Of a stretch of DNA of 64,000 nucleotides, positions 50,144 to 63,025 are shown piece after piece. The number at the start of each line of letters is the position of its first letter. Position 1 is the stretch's first letter. The DNA lies in NCBI GenBank assembly GCA_946184615.1, contig CAMHFN010000004.1, positions 62,001-126,000 of the forward strand, written 5' to 3'. The notes under the pieces were generated by a model. That model did not search any database. It was given only the letters and a program-made list of their open reading frames with translations, and was not told the origin of the DNA. The stretch is from an uncultured Bacteroidales bacterium. GTDB lineage: Bacteria > Bacteroidota > Bacteroidia > Bacteroidales > F082. The translations under genes and the position numbers were made by a program.

Positions 50144-51058
50144 ATGAAAAGACTTCTCGTTACCGTCATAGCAGCCGTTTGCCTGTTCCTCACCAACACG
50201 GTTACTGCCCAAGAATTGAAATGCGACATTCGCATCAACTCCAACCAAGTGGCAGGCACCGACAAGACCGTGTTCCAGAACTTGCAAACGGCCTTGTATG
50301 AGTTCATCAACAACACCAAGTGGACCAATGTCAACTTCAAGACCGCGGAGAAAATCGAGTGTTCCATCGCTATTACCATCAAGGAACGCACCGACTCCAA
50401 CACGTTCTCCGGTGAACTCAACCTGGCATTGCGCCGCCCATGCTATAAGGCAAGCTACACTACCCCCATGCTAAACTACCTGGACCAGAAACTCACGTTC
50501 GAATATACCGACGGCCAACCTTTGGACTTCAGCCTGAACACCCACATGTCAGACCTGACCTCCACTATTGCCTTCTACGTATATATGTTCCTGGGCCTTG
50601 ACTTCGACAGCTTCTCGCTAAACGGTGGTACCCCCTACTTCGAAGCTGCGCAGCAGATAGTCAACAATGCGCAAAGCTCATCACAACCAGGTTGGAAATC
50701 CTTTGACGGCAACAAAAACCGCTATTGGATGGCTGAGAACATGACTAACAGCAGCTATGCTCCTCTGCATCAGTTTCTATATGATTATCACCGTCTCGGA
50801 CTTGACGTGATGTCAGAGAAACCCGAGCAAGGCCGTGCTGCTATCCTCCGCTCACTTCACCACCTTCAGGAAGTTTACAAAAGCTATTCCACCTGTTTCT
50901 TCCTTCAGCTTATCGTAGAAGCCAAACGCGATGAGATTATCAATGTGTTCAGTCAAGGTGATCAAAAAGAAAAGACCGAGGCTGTCAACATCATGAAACA
51001 GATCGACCCAGCACAGTCGTCGCAATACGATGCCATCCTGCAAGGCGGAAGAAGATAA
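50144..51058 (+). CDS. DUF4835 family periplasmic protein (PorD-like)
   Basis: 304 residues from ATG 50144, where a clear signal peptide begins (MKRLLVTVIAAVCLFLT, cut after TAQ); an upstream in-frame extension is inside rpoZ and rejected. The mature protein matches the DUF4835 family of Bacteroidota, some members of which are annotated as T9SS protein PorD; experimental role is unclear to me. It lies between rpoZ and recN on one strand, spaced 4 and 11 bp. Confidence 0.82.
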   Translation: MKRLLVTVIAAVCLFLTNTVTAQELKCDIRINSNQVAGTDKTVFQNLQTALYEFINNTKWTNVNFKTAEKIECSIAITIKERTDSNTFSGELNLALRRPCYKASYTTPMLNYLDQKLTFEYTDGQPLDFSLNTHMSDLTSTIAFYVYMFLGLDFDSFSLNGGTPYFEAAQQIVNNAQSSSQPGWKSFDGNKNRYWMAENMTNSSYAPLHQFLYDYHRLGLDVMSEKPEQGRAAILRSLHHLQEVYKSYSTCFFLQLIVEAKRDEIINVFSQGDQKEKTEAVNIMKQIDPAQSSQYDAILQGGRR

Positions 51059-51069
51059 CGTCCTTTCCC

Positions 51070-52725
51070 ATGCTTCAGCACCTCCATATCAGGAACTATG
51101 CCCTAATTGAAGCCCTTTCCGTCGACTTCACCAATGGATTTAGTGCCATCACTGGCGAGACTGGCGCAGGAAAGTCCATCTTGTTGGGAGCACTCGGCTT
51201 TGTATTAGGCGAAAGAGCCGACACCGGCGTGCTGTTCGACAAAGAAAAAAAATGTATGGTGGAAGCCTTGTTTCATCTGGAGGATGAGCAGCTGAGATCT
51301 CTCTTCGAAGCACACGACCTCGACTTCGATACCGAATGTATCCTGCGCCGTGAACTCAATCCCCAAAAGAAAAGCCGCGCCTTCGTCAACGACACCCCTG
51401 TGACGATTCAAGCCATGAAAGAAATTGGCAGCCGACTTGTGGACATCCACTCCCAACATGATTCACTGCTGCTGACCGATGCAGGGTTCCAACTGCATCT
51501 TTTAGATGAAATTGCGCAAAACAACCCACTGTTAGCCCAATATCAGCAAGAGTTTACACAATACAACCTCTTGAGCCGCCGATTGAAAGAACTCCAAACT
51601 TTGGCAGAAAAAAACATCGGCGAAAACGATTACCTCAAGTTTCAACTCGACGAGTTGCAAAAGGCGCAGCTTCAAGGAAACGAATATTCCGAAATCGAAC
51701 AGAGCCTGAACGTGATGGAAAATGCCGAGGAAATCAAGACGCTTCTCGTCAGTGCCGACGGACTCTTGGAAGGCATAGACAACGCCATCTTACCCCAACT
51801 CAATGAACTGTCCTCCGCCCTGCACCGACTCGGTCAACTCCTCCCTCAAACCAACGAACTTCAGCAACGCGTGGAAAGCACACAAGTGGAACTGAAAGAC
51901 ATTGCATACGACTTGGAACGTTTGCAAGACGATGCCCAATTCGATGAAGAACGGATGCAAGAGCTCCAGGAACGGATGGACCTGCTCAACCGATTGATGA
52001 TGAAACATCACGTGAAGGAGTTTGACGCGTTGATCACCTTGCGCGATGAGCTTGAAGCCAAAGTGAATGCCTTTGAGAACATCGACAAAGACATCGAACA
52101 GGCGGAGAAAGCCCTCCAGGATCAGACCTCGCTGCTAAAACAAATCGCCTCCGCTCTTCACAAGCAACGTGAGAAAGCTGCCAAAAGCTTCGGTGCCGGT
52201 GTTACCGAATTGGCTCGACAGCTGGCTATGCCCCACGCCCAGTTCCAAATCCTACTCGATCCACTGGAAACCTTCAACGCCACGGGTCTAGACCAAGTCC
52301 GCTTCCTATTCTCCGCCAACAAAGGCGTGGCCGTGGCCGAACTCAGCAAAGTGGCCTCGGGTGGTGAACTGTCGAGACTCATGCTCTCCATCAAGAGCGT
52401 AGTATCGCAATATAACTACATCCCCACCCTGGTTTTCGATGAGATTGACACAGGTGTCTCGGGTGAAGTGGCAGCCAAAATCGGCGACATCATGCAAGGG
52501 ATGGGGACTTCGCTGCAACTCATCGCTATTACCCACCTACCCCAAGTGGCCAGCAAAGCACAGCATCATTTCCTCATCTATAAGGATAACGAAGGCTCTA
52601 GGACCCAATCGCACATCAAACTGTTGACCACCAACGAACGAGTCGCCGAACTTGCCAAGATGCTCAGTAACGACACCGTCACCCCCGAAGCGCTTAAAGC
52701 TGCAGAAGCACTCTTGAGGAATTAA
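51070..52725 (+). CDS. recN: DNA repair ATPase RecN
   Basis: 551 residues, SMC-like. Walker A GETGAGKS is near residue 30, long coiled-coil arms occupy the middle (~160-370), followed by the ABC signature ASGGELSRLML and Walker B VFDEIDTGVSG. RecN binds DNA ends and supports recombinational repair of double-strand breaks. It overlaps the convergent DUF4159 gene by 4 bp at its 3' end. Confidence 0.96.
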   Translation: MLQHLHIRNYALIEALSVDFTNGFSAITGETGAGKSILLGALGFVLGERADTGVLFDKEKKCMVEALFHLEDEQLRSLFEAHDLDFDTECILRRELNPQKKSRAFVNDTPVTIQAMKEIGSRLVDIHSQHDSLLLTDAGFQLHLLDEIAQNNPLLAQYQQEFTQYNLLSRRLKELQTLAEKNIGENDYLKFQLDELQKAQLQGNEYSEIEQSLNVMENAEEIKTLLVSADGLLEGIDNAILPQLNELSSALHRLGQLLPQTNELQQRVESTQVELKDIAYDLERLQDDAQFDEERMQELQERMDLLNRLMMKHHVKEFDALITLRDELEAKVNAFENIDKDIEQAEKALQDQTSLLKQIASALHKQREKAAKSFGAGVTELARQLAMPHAQFQILLDPLETFNATGLDQVRFLFSANKGVAVAELSKVASGGELSRLMLSIKSVVSQYNYIPTLVFDEIDTGVSGEVAAKIGDIMQGMGTSLQLIAITHLPQVASKAQHHFLIYKDNEGSRTQSHIKLLTTNERVAELAKMLSNDTVTPEALKAAEALLRN

Positions 52726-53369
52726 TTCTCAAAGACATATCTAAGGATATTCGCCCCCATCCTCAAGGCTTTTTCCCTGGTCTCTTGGGAGTCGTGATGG
52801 ACTCGCTGGTCCTCCCAACCATCACCCAGATCACACTCATACGTGAAGATACACACCAATCGGCCCTCGTAAATCAGTCCAAAAAGCTGAGGCGGCTTAT
52901 TGTCATGCTCATGAATCTTGGGCAAGCCATTCGGAAAAGAATACGGCTTTTTGAAAATATCATGGGAGAAAGGCAGTTCCACGAAATCCAGTTCGGGGAA
53001 GACTTTCTTCATCTGAGGTTCGATATATTGGCGGATACCATAGTTGTCGTCGATATGCAGAAATCCGCCTGCCAGCATATAGTTGCGGAGGTTTTGTGCT
53101 TCTACAGCATCAAACACCACATTACCATGTCCCGTCATGTAGACATAGGGATAGTTGAAGATTTCAGGGCTGGAAGGTTCCACTGTGGGGACATCCGGAT
53201 TGATATCCGTGCCCAAGTTTTGATTGCAAAAACGCACTAGATTGGGCAAAGAAGTCGGATTCCCATACCAATCACCCCCACCGCGGTATTTCAACAGGGC
53301 AATGTTAAGTTGCTGAGCAAAAGCCAGTAGAGGAAAAAGAAGCAATATAATTATTGTGATTCTTTTCAT
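52722..53369 (-). CDS. DUF4159 domain secreted protein
   Basis: 215 residues. A signal peptide (cut after AFAQ) is followed by a DUF4159 domain (NIALLKYRGGGDWYGNP, then YVYMTGHG, and later GGFLHIDDNYG). This resembles a glutamine-amidotransferase-like fold used in Bacteroidota of unknown activity. It overlaps rsmE by 4 bp (ATGA), giving one transcript, and its 3' end overlaps recN. Confidence 0.85.
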   Translation of the reverse strand: MKRITIIILLLFPLLAFAQQLNIALLKYRGGGDWYGNPTSLPNLVRFCNQNLGTDINPDVPTVEPSSPEIFNYPYVYMTGHGNVVFDAVEAQNLRNYMLAGGFLHIDDNYGIRQYIEPQMKKVFPELDFVELPFSHDIFKKPYSFPNGLPKIHEHDNKPPQLFGLIYEGRLVCIFTYECDLGDGWEDQRVHHDSQETREKALRMGANILRYVFEN

Positions 53370-54073
53370 TTCATCTGATTAATGAGCTGTATGGTATGGC
53401 AAGCCACCATGGCTGCTGTTTCCGTACGCAGACGTGCATCTCCAAGGCTACACGGCACAAAGCCGTTTTCTTTGGCCAAGGCCACTTCTTCGGGACTAAA
53501 ATCCCCTTCGGGACCAATCAACACCAGGACATTTTCCCCTTTATGATACAAATCGCATAGGCAGTCCTTCACATTATCGTCAATCCAGGCGATGAACTTC
53601 TGCCCTTCAAAGGGCTGTTTCACCAATTGATCAAACGAAATTAAACCGTCAATCCTAGGCAGTCTGGATTTAATGGACTGCTTCATAGCGGCCACCATCA
53701 CCTTTTGGAACCGCTCCACATTGGCCGCGCGGCGTTCCGAATGGTAAGAAGTAAACAGTCGCACACGGTCGATGCCGATTTCTGTGGCTTTCTCAAGAAA
53801 CCACTCCGTACGTTCGTTGAGTTTGGTTGGAGCGATAGCGATTTCGAGCTTGAAACCCCAATGATCATAGCCAGGACGTTTGTTCGTCAAGTTGACGGTT
53901 GCTCGTTTGGGAAAGGCTTCCACCAGTTCCGCATCATAAAGGTTTCCCACCCCATCGGTTACACAAAAGCGTTCCCCTTCGGTCATCCGCAGCACCTTCA
54001 CACAATGCTTGGATTCCTCTTCAGGAAGGACATTAAGGCCTTCAGCAGCACCTTTTATGTAAAAAACGTTCAC
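53366..54073 (-). CDS. rsmE: 16S rRNA (uracil1498-N3)-methyltransferase RsmE
   Basis: 235 residues starting at GTG 54073-54071, the natural family start (NVFYIKGAAEG). It ends in the SPOUT knot with VLIGPEGDFSPEE and CSLGDARLRTETAA, the SAM-binding hallmark of RsmE. It methylates U1498 of 16S rRNA. A heptamer array separates it from argS upstream. Confidence 0.95.
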   Translation of the reverse strand: MNVFYIKGAAEGLNVLPEEESKHCVKVLRMTEGERFCVTDGVGNLYDAELVEAFPKRATVNLTNKRPGYDHWGFKLEIAIAPTKLNERTEWFLEKATEIGIDRVRLFTSYHSERRAANVERFQKVMVAAMKQSIKSRLPRIDGLISFDQLVKQPFEGQKFIAWIDDNVKDCLCDLYHKGENVLVLIGPEGDFSPEEVALAKENGFVPCSLGDARLRTETAAMVACHTIQLINQMK

Positions 54074-54076
54074 CTA

Positions 54077-54104
54077 TTCTTACTTCTTTCTTCTGACTTC
54101 TAAA
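54077..54104. repeat. Degenerate heptamer array between argS and rsmE
   Basis: TTCTTAC, TTCTTTC, TTCTGAC and TTCTAAA in 7-bp register fill the gap between the argS stop (54108) and rsmE GTG (54073). Confidence 0.75.
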
Positions 54105-54107
54105 AAA

Positions 54108-55919
54108 TCACATCCGTTCAGGCATCCCAATCCCAAGGAGTTCAGATGCGTTACGCAGCAAGGCCGCAACCATGTCGCAGACTTGTAAACGGAACATACG
54201 GCGGTTGGCATCTTCTTCCTTAAGGATACTGCACTCCTGATAAAACTGGTTGAACTCCTTAGCCAGATCGAAGATGTAGTTGGCAATCATCGCGGGGCTA
54301 CGTCCTTCGGCGGCCTGATTCAGCACTGTTGGCCAGCTGTACATCATCACGATGATTTCCTTTTCCTTGGGTTGAAGGTCGGAAATTTTGACCTCATGTT
54401 CCAACTGGATGCCTTGTTCAGCAGCCTTACGAAGCACCGAACAGATACGGGCATGGGTGTATTGCACGAAAGGACCTGTATTGCCATTGAAGTCGATGGA
54501 TTCTTCGGGGTTGAACAGCATGGTCTTCTTGGGATCTACCCGAAGGATGAAGTACTTCAACGCACCCAGGCCGATGGTATGATACAACTTGTCGGCCTCT
54601 TTAGGAGCAAGGTCCTTGGCTTTGCCCAGTTCATCGGAAACGCTCTTGGCGGTGGCCACCATCTCGTCCATAAGATCGTCGGCATCAACCACTGTGCCTT
54701 CGCGTGATTTCATCTTACCGTTGGGCAGTTCCACCATGCCGTATGACAGGTGTTCGATGTCTTTGCCCCATTCACGGCCCAGACGCACCAACACCCGCTT
54801 CAGCACGTCAAAGTGATAGATCTGCTCATTACCCACTACATAGATAAGTTTCTCAGGATCGTATTCCTCCACACGAAGTTGGGCGGTGCCCAGATCTTGT
54901 GTCATATATACCGAGGTGCCATCACGGCGGAGCAACAACTTCTCGTCGAGTCCTTCATCGCGAAGGTCACACCAAACGGAGTTATCGTCACGGCGGTAGA
55001 GCACACCCTTTTCAAGGCCTTCCTGTACCAGCGACTTACCCAGCAAATAAGTTTGGGATTCGTAGTAAATCTTCTCGAAACTCACGCCGAGCCGCTTGTA
55101 GGTCACATCAAAGCCATCGTAGACCCACTGGTTCATCATCTCCCAGAGTTGGCGCACCTCGGGGTCGTTGGCTTCCCATTTACGCAGCATTTCGCGGGCT
55201 TCCTGCATCAAGCTGGACTGGGCTTCAGCCTTGGCTTTGGCTTCTTCCTGGGCTTTTTCATCCAAGGTATCGAAATCGGCCGGCAGCAAGGTTTTCAGCT
55301 CCTTTTTAAATTCTTTGTCAAACAAAACGTAAAAGTCGCCAATCAGATGGTCGCCTTTCTTCCCTGTGGATTCAGGCGTACAGCCGTTGCCCCACTTTTT
55401 CCATGCCAACATGCTTTTACAGATATGGATGCCACGGTCATTGACCAGGTTGACACGCACCACGTTTTTGCCGTTAGCTTTTAATATTTCAGAAACGCTC
55501 CAACCCAGGAGGTTGTTACGAATATGGCCCAGATGCAAGGGTTTGTTGGTGTTCGGCGAAGAATATTCAATCACCACTGTCTTTCCCTCCACTGGTTTGC
55601 GACCGTAGTTCTCGTTCTCATGATTCGCACGGAAAAACTCGATCCAGAACGTGTCGGATATCAAAATATTAAGGAAGCCTTTCACCACATTGAATTTGGC
55701 AATCATGGGGGATTCCTTCATCATCTCGGCACCCATCTCGTTGGCTAATTGTTCAGGATTACGACCCGCCAATTTACCAAAGGGGAACACCACCACAGTG
55801 AGATCACCTTCGAATTCAGGTCTTGTCTTTTGAAAGTTGACTTGCTGCGCAGGAGGTTCTTGACCATATAAAGTCTTGAACGACTTGATAAACAGTTGTT
55901 TAAGGAGCTCTTCTAACAT
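54108..55919 (-). CDS. argS: Arginyl-tRNA synthetase
   Basis: 603 residues from ATG 55919-55917 (MLEELLKQLF); an upstream extension of nine residues is rejected. Class I motif HLGHIRN (HIGH variant) is near residue 120, GKMKSREG stands for KMSKS, and the C-terminal anticodon-binding domain ends the protein. It charges tRNA-Arg. Co-transcribed with rsmE and the DUF4159 gene. Confidence 0.97.
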   Translation of the reverse strand: MLEELLKQLFIKSFKTLYGQEPPAQQVNFQKTRPEFEGDLTVVVFPFGKLAGRNPEQLANEMGAEMMKESPMIAKFNVVKGFLNILISDTFWIEFFRANHENENYGRKPVEGKTVVIEYSSPNTNKPLHLGHIRNNLLGWSVSEILKANGKNVVRVNLVNDRGIHICKSMLAWKKWGNGCTPESTGKKGDHLIGDFYVLFDKEFKKELKTLLPADFDTLDEKAQEEAKAKAEAQSSLMQEAREMLRKWEANDPEVRQLWEMMNQWVYDGFDVTYKRLGVSFEKIYYESQTYLLGKSLVQEGLEKGVLYRRDDNSVWCDLRDEGLDEKLLLRRDGTSVYMTQDLGTAQLRVEEYDPEKLIYVVGNEQIYHFDVLKRVLVRLGREWGKDIEHLSYGMVELPNGKMKSREGTVVDADDLMDEMVATAKSVSDELGKAKDLAPKEADKLYHTIGLGALKYFILRVDPKKTMLFNPEESIDFNGNTGPFVQYTHARICSVLRKAAEQGIQLEHEVKISDLQPKEKEIIVMMYSWPTVLNQAAEGRSPAMIANYIFDLAKEFNQFYQECSILKEEDANRRMFRLQVCDMVAALLRNASELLGIGMPERM

Positions 55920-55943
55920 GATATAAGAATTACTAACGAATGG

Positions 55944-55951
55944 CAAAAATA
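55944..55951 (-). promoter_or_regulatory. -7 box (TATTTTTG) of the argS operon
   Basis: CAAAAATA on plus, 24 bp before the argS ATG. No clear -33 TTG was seen. The gap 55920-56080 otherwise holds only this and the divergent box at 56035. Confidence 0.5.
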
Positions 55952-56034
55952 CAATTTTTACTTGAATTTATGAATCTTGCCGTTTTACACCTTGAAAAAA
56001 AACGAGCGCGGAGCGATATCTATTTCCTTTTTAC

Positions 56035-56042
56035 TATTTTTG
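56035..56042 (+). promoter_or_regulatory. -7 box (TATTTTTG) of the secreted protein gene
   Basis: TATTTTTG on plus, 38 bp before the ATG at 56081. Confidence 0.5.
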
Positions 56043-56080
56043 CAGACTAATTACCATTAATTATTAATCATTTTATTATC

Positions 56081-56668
56081 ATGAAAAAAGTAGTTATAAT
56101 TGCAATGCTGTTCTCCATGATGACGATCAGCGCCCAAGCCCAATGGTTTGACTTTTCAAGGAACATGAACCGTGCCGTCGTTGGTGTCAACACCGGTCTT
56201 GTCGGATTCCGCTCTGTCAGTGACCTGGGCAACGCTGAAACTTGGAATTTCTCTGATATTGGTGTTGGTGTCAGTGCTGCCATCGCAGGATTCTATGTCG
56301 ATTTCGTTTACGTCAATCCTGACCACCGGTTCGACAGCCATGTCGTTATGGGCAACTGGGACGACCATTCTGCTTTGACCATCAATGCAGGTTACCAGAT
56401 TCCGATTTACAAGGATTATGTTTTTATCACTCCTATAATCGGTATTGCTCGTGTCACAACAGGTTACACCGAGGGTAACAACATTGGCATCGATACCGAA
56501 TCACAGTCCATTTACCACAAATACACTGCCACTTGGCACCGCAATGACTTCAACTACGGCGCCCATCTTACCGTGGTGCCCTGCAAATGGTTTGAGATCT
56601 GCGCCTCCTGCACAGCTCATGCTGCCACTGCAGGTGTAGCTTTCAACCTCATGAATTTTAACGACTAG
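56081..56668 (+). CDS. Secreted protein of unknown function, possible small outer-membrane beta-barrel
   Basis: 195 residues. Signal peptide MKKVVIIAMLFSMMTIS, cut after AQA. The mature part alternates hydrophobic and polar residues and has glycine/aromatic-rich strands (GVGVSAAIAGFYVDFVYV, then ALTINAGYQIPIYKDYVFI), as in small outer-membrane barrels, ending FNLMNFND. I do not recognise a specific family. It stands alone, with pyrBI downstream behind a separate promoter. Confidence 0.6.
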   Translation: MKKVVIIAMLFSMMTISAQAQWFDFSRNMNRAVVGVNTGLVGFRSVSDLGNAETWNFSDIGVGVSAAIAGFYVDFVYVNPDHRFDSHVVMGNWDDHSALTINAGYQIPIYKDYVFITPIIGIARVTTGYTEGNNIGIDTESQSIYHKYTATWHRNDFNYGAHLTVVPCKWFEICASCTAHAATAGVAFNLMNFND

Positions 56669-56711
56669 GAATAAATTTTTCAAAAAAATCCCTTTTAGAA
56701 AAAAAAGATTG

Positions 56712-56719
56712 TATCTTTG
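56712..56719 (+). promoter_or_regulatory. -7 box (TATCTTTG) of pyrBI
   Basis: TATCTTTG about 120 bp before the pyrB ATG, so the mRNA would begin around 56726 and include the leader ORF and terminator. No clear -33 element was found. Confidence 0.5.
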
Positions 56720-56726
56720 CATTCCG

Positions 56727-56810
56727 ATGATGTACAAAAAAGTATCACCGGAAAGCTTAATAAAAGGAATCGAGACGGTTGCTATAAGGCAACCGTCTTT
56801 TTTTTGCTAA
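56727..56810 (+). CDS. Putative 27-residue leader peptide overlapping the pyrBI leader terminator
   Basis: ATGATG at 56727 opens a 28-codon frame ending with TAA at 56808-56810. It runs through the whole terminator hairpin (56773-56805), so translation would disrupt the hairpin. Composition is unremarkable: residues MMYKKVSPESL, later FFC at the end. Role inferred from position only; a chance ORF is possible. Confidence 0.35.
   Translation: MMYKKVSPESLIKGIETVAIRQPSFFC
56773..56805 (+). terminator. Rho-independent terminator (candidate attenuator) before pyrB
   Basis: AGACGGTTGC (56773-56782) pairs with GCAACCGTCT (56789-56798), a perfect 10-bp stem with loop TATAAG, followed by 8 T (56798-56805). 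It lies between the -7 box (56712) and pyrB, so it would act inside the pyrBI leader. It could also serve only the upstream gene. Confidence 0.85.
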
Positions 56811-56834
56811 TCAACAAACTAAACACTATATTCC

Positions 56835-57755
56835 ATGTCAATCTCACTAAAAAACCGCAGCTTGATCTCCATCAGCGACTACACGCCCGAGGAGATTTGC
56901 CATGTGCTCGACATTGCAGAAGATTTTGAGAAGAATCCTCATCAAAATCTGCTCAACGGACGCATTATCGCCTCGTTGTTCTTCGAGCCTTCCACTCGCA
57001 CACGCCTCAGCTTTGAGACGGCCATCCAACTATTAGGAGGCAATGTCATCGGCTTCAGTAGCACCTCGGGCACTAGTATCCAGAAAGGCGAATCGTTGGC
57101 TGACACCATCACCATGGTAGCCAGTTACGCTGACCTCATCGTGATGCGCAATCCCATTGATGGCTCCGCTCGCTTCGCTTCCGAAGTATCAAAAGTGCCG
57201 ATCATCAATGCTGGCGATGGTTCCAACCAACACCCCACCCAGTGTATGCTCGACCTCTACTCCATCCGCAAGACCCAAGGCACCCTTGAGAACCTTGAAA
57301 TCACCCTAGTGGGTGACTTGAAATATGGGCGCACCGTCCACAGCCTGGTGGAGGCCATGAGCCACTTCCATGCCAAATTCAACCTAGTATCGCCCGTGGA
57401 GCTGAAACTCCCCAGAACCGTGAAGCAGCACATCAAAGATGCGCACTTGGAATATGAGCAGTTCACTGAATTGGAGGAGGTCATCCCCCATTCCGATATC
57501 ATCTACATGACCCGTGTACAACGCGAACGTTTCCCTGACCCGTTGGAATACGAAAAGGTGAAAAACTCCTATGTGTTGCGTAATGCCATGCTCGCCAACG
57601 CAAAACCCAATTGCCGTGTACTGCATCCGTTGCCACGCGTCAACGAAATCCACGTGGATGTGGATGCCAATCCGAAAGCATACTATTTCCAGCAGGCCCA
57701 GAACGGCGTTTACGCACGTCAAGCACTGATTGCTGCTATTCTTGGGTTAAAGTAA
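56835..57755 (+). CDS. pyrB: Aspartate carbamoyltransferase catalytic subunit
   Basis: 306 residues. Carbamoyl phosphate motif [11 protein letters not shown] (STRTR 53-57), [12 protein letters not shown] and HPLPRVNEI are all present. It makes N-carbamoyl-aspartate in pyrimidine synthesis and partners with the PyrI regulatory chain encoded next (30 bp later). Confidence 0.97.
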   Translation: MSISLKNRSLISISDYTPEEICHVLDIAEDFEKNPHQNLLNGRIIASLFFEPSTRTRLSFETAIQLLGGNVIGFSSTSGTSIQKGESLADTITMVASYADLIVMRNPIDGSARFASEVSKVPIINAGDGSNQHPTQCMLDLYSIRKTQGTLENLEITLVGDLKYGRTVHSLVEAMSHFHAKFNLVSPVELKLPRTVKQHIKDAHLEYEQFTELEEVIPHSDIIYMTRVQRERFPDPLEYEKVKNSYVLRNAMLANAKPNCRVLHPLPRVNEIHVDVDANPKAYYFQQAQNGVYARQALIAAILGLK

Positions 57756-57783
57756 TTTAGAATTAAGAATTTAGAATTAAGAG
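57756..57783. repeat. Degenerate heptamer array between pyrB and pyrI
   Basis: ATTTAGA, ATTAAGA, ATTTAGA and ATTAAGA in 7-bp register, a perfect 14-bp duplication, fill the spacer; the next in-phase heptamer, GTTATGG, contains the pyrI start codon. Confidence 0.8.
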
Positions 57784-57785
57784 TT

Positions 57786-58250
57786 ATGGAAAAGAGAAAA
57801 GAATTGATCGTTTCAGCCATTGAGAATGGCACGGTCATCGACCATATCCCTGCTGACAAAGTGTTTCAAGTGGTCAAGATTTTAGGCTTGGACAAAATGA
57901 ACAACCCCGTGTATCTCGGCATCAATGTGGAAAGCAAGAAATATGGCACCAAGGGGTTCGTAAAAGTCTCAGACAAGTATTTTGATCCTGAAGACGTGAA
58001 CAAGATCGCCTTGGTGGCTCCCACCGCCTCCATCATCGAGATCAAGGACTTCGAAGTAATCCGTAAGCAAACGGTAACCATCCCCGAGCGTATCGAGCAC
58101 ATTGTGAAGTGCTTCAATCCCAACTGCGTCACCAACAAGGAACATGACATTCCTACCAAGTTCCGTGTGAAGTACGTTGATGGAAAGCTTCGCCTGGTGT
58201 GCCACTACTGTGAGAAGTACACCTCGGAAGAAAACATTGAGTTTATTTGA
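57786..58250 (+). CDS. pyrI: Aspartate carbamoyltransferase regulatory subunit
   Basis: 154 residues. Allosteric nucleotide-binding N-terminal domain, and a C-terminal zinc domain with Cys109, Cys114, Cys139 and Cys142 (KCFNPNC, VCHYC) that contacts PyrB. It mediates feedback by CTP and activation by ATP. Confidence 0.96.
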   Translation: MEKRKELIVSAIENGTVIDHIPADKVFQVVKILGLDKMNNPVYLGINVESKKYGTKGFVKVSDKYFDPEDVNKIALVAPTASIIEIKDFEVIRKQTVTIPERIEHIVKCFNPNCVTNKEHDIPTKFRVKYVDGKLRLVCHYCEKYTSEENIEFI

Positions 58251-58313
58251 ATTTAGAATTTAGAATTAAGAATTAGGAGAAGAAATCTCTAAATTCTTAA
58301 TTCTAAATTATCC
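58251..58313. repeat. Mirror-inverted heptamer array after pyrI
   Basis: Nine in-register heptamers: ATTTAGA, ATTTAGA, ATTAAGA, ATTAGGA, GAAGAAA, TCTCTAA, ATTCTTA, ATTCTAA, ATTATCC. The second half is the reverse complement of the first, giving an 18-bp perfect stem (58257-58274 with 58292-58309) and a 17-nt loop. It lies between convergent pyrI and DUF3467 genes and could act as a bidirectional terminator. Confidence 0.75.
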
Positions 58314-58314
58314 C

Positions 58315-58623
58315 TTAGGCTTGTGCCTTGGGTCCCATGGTGAACGGGGGCAGCATCTCTGTGCCTGCGTCTTTGATAGGGCCAAAAGAATTCTCGTATT
58401 TGCTCAGATTATCAGCCAAGGCTTTATAGAGACGTTTGGCATGTTGAGGAGTCATTACGATTCTTGACTTCACCTTCGCTTTGGGTGCGCCGGGCATGAG
58501 GCTCACGAAGTCGAGCACAAATTCGGTCGGTGAGTGAGTAATGATAGCTAAATTGGAATAGATACCACCGGCAACTTCGTCGGTCAGTTCAATATTGATT
58601 TGGTTTTTTTGTTTTTCGTCCAT
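58315..58623 (-). CDS. DUF3467 family protein
   Basis: 102 residues from ATG 58623-58621 (MDEKQKNQINIEL); an upstream extension is rejected. Matches the small DUF3467 family, with YSNLAIITHSPTEFVLDFVS and IVMTPQHAKRLYKALADNL. Function unknown. It follows rpoC behind a strong terminator, so it probably depends on readthrough or a weak promoter. Confidence 0.85.
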   Translation of the reverse strand: MDEKQKNQINIELTDEVAGGIYSNLAIITHSPTEFVLDFVSLMPGAPKAKVKSRIVMTPQHAKRLYKALADNLSKYENSFGPIKDAGTEMLPPFTMGPKAQA

Positions 58624-58647
58624 GGTATTCTTTTTTGATGGATTTAT

Positions 58648-58681
58648 AAAAAAGTAGAGACGCAAAATCTTGCGTCTCTAC
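58648..58681 (-). terminator. Rho-independent terminator of the rpoBC operon
   Basis: GTAGAGACGCAA (58654-58665) pairs with TTGCGTCTCTAC (58670-58681), a perfect 12-bp stem with a 4-nt loop. On the minus strand it is followed by six T (58653-58648). It lies just after rpoC (ends 58701). Confidence 0.92.
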
Positions 58682-58700
58682 ATTCATTTACAATTAAGGA

Positions 58701-63011
<4,311 letters not shown>

Positions 63012-63025
63012 ATATCGCTCCTATA

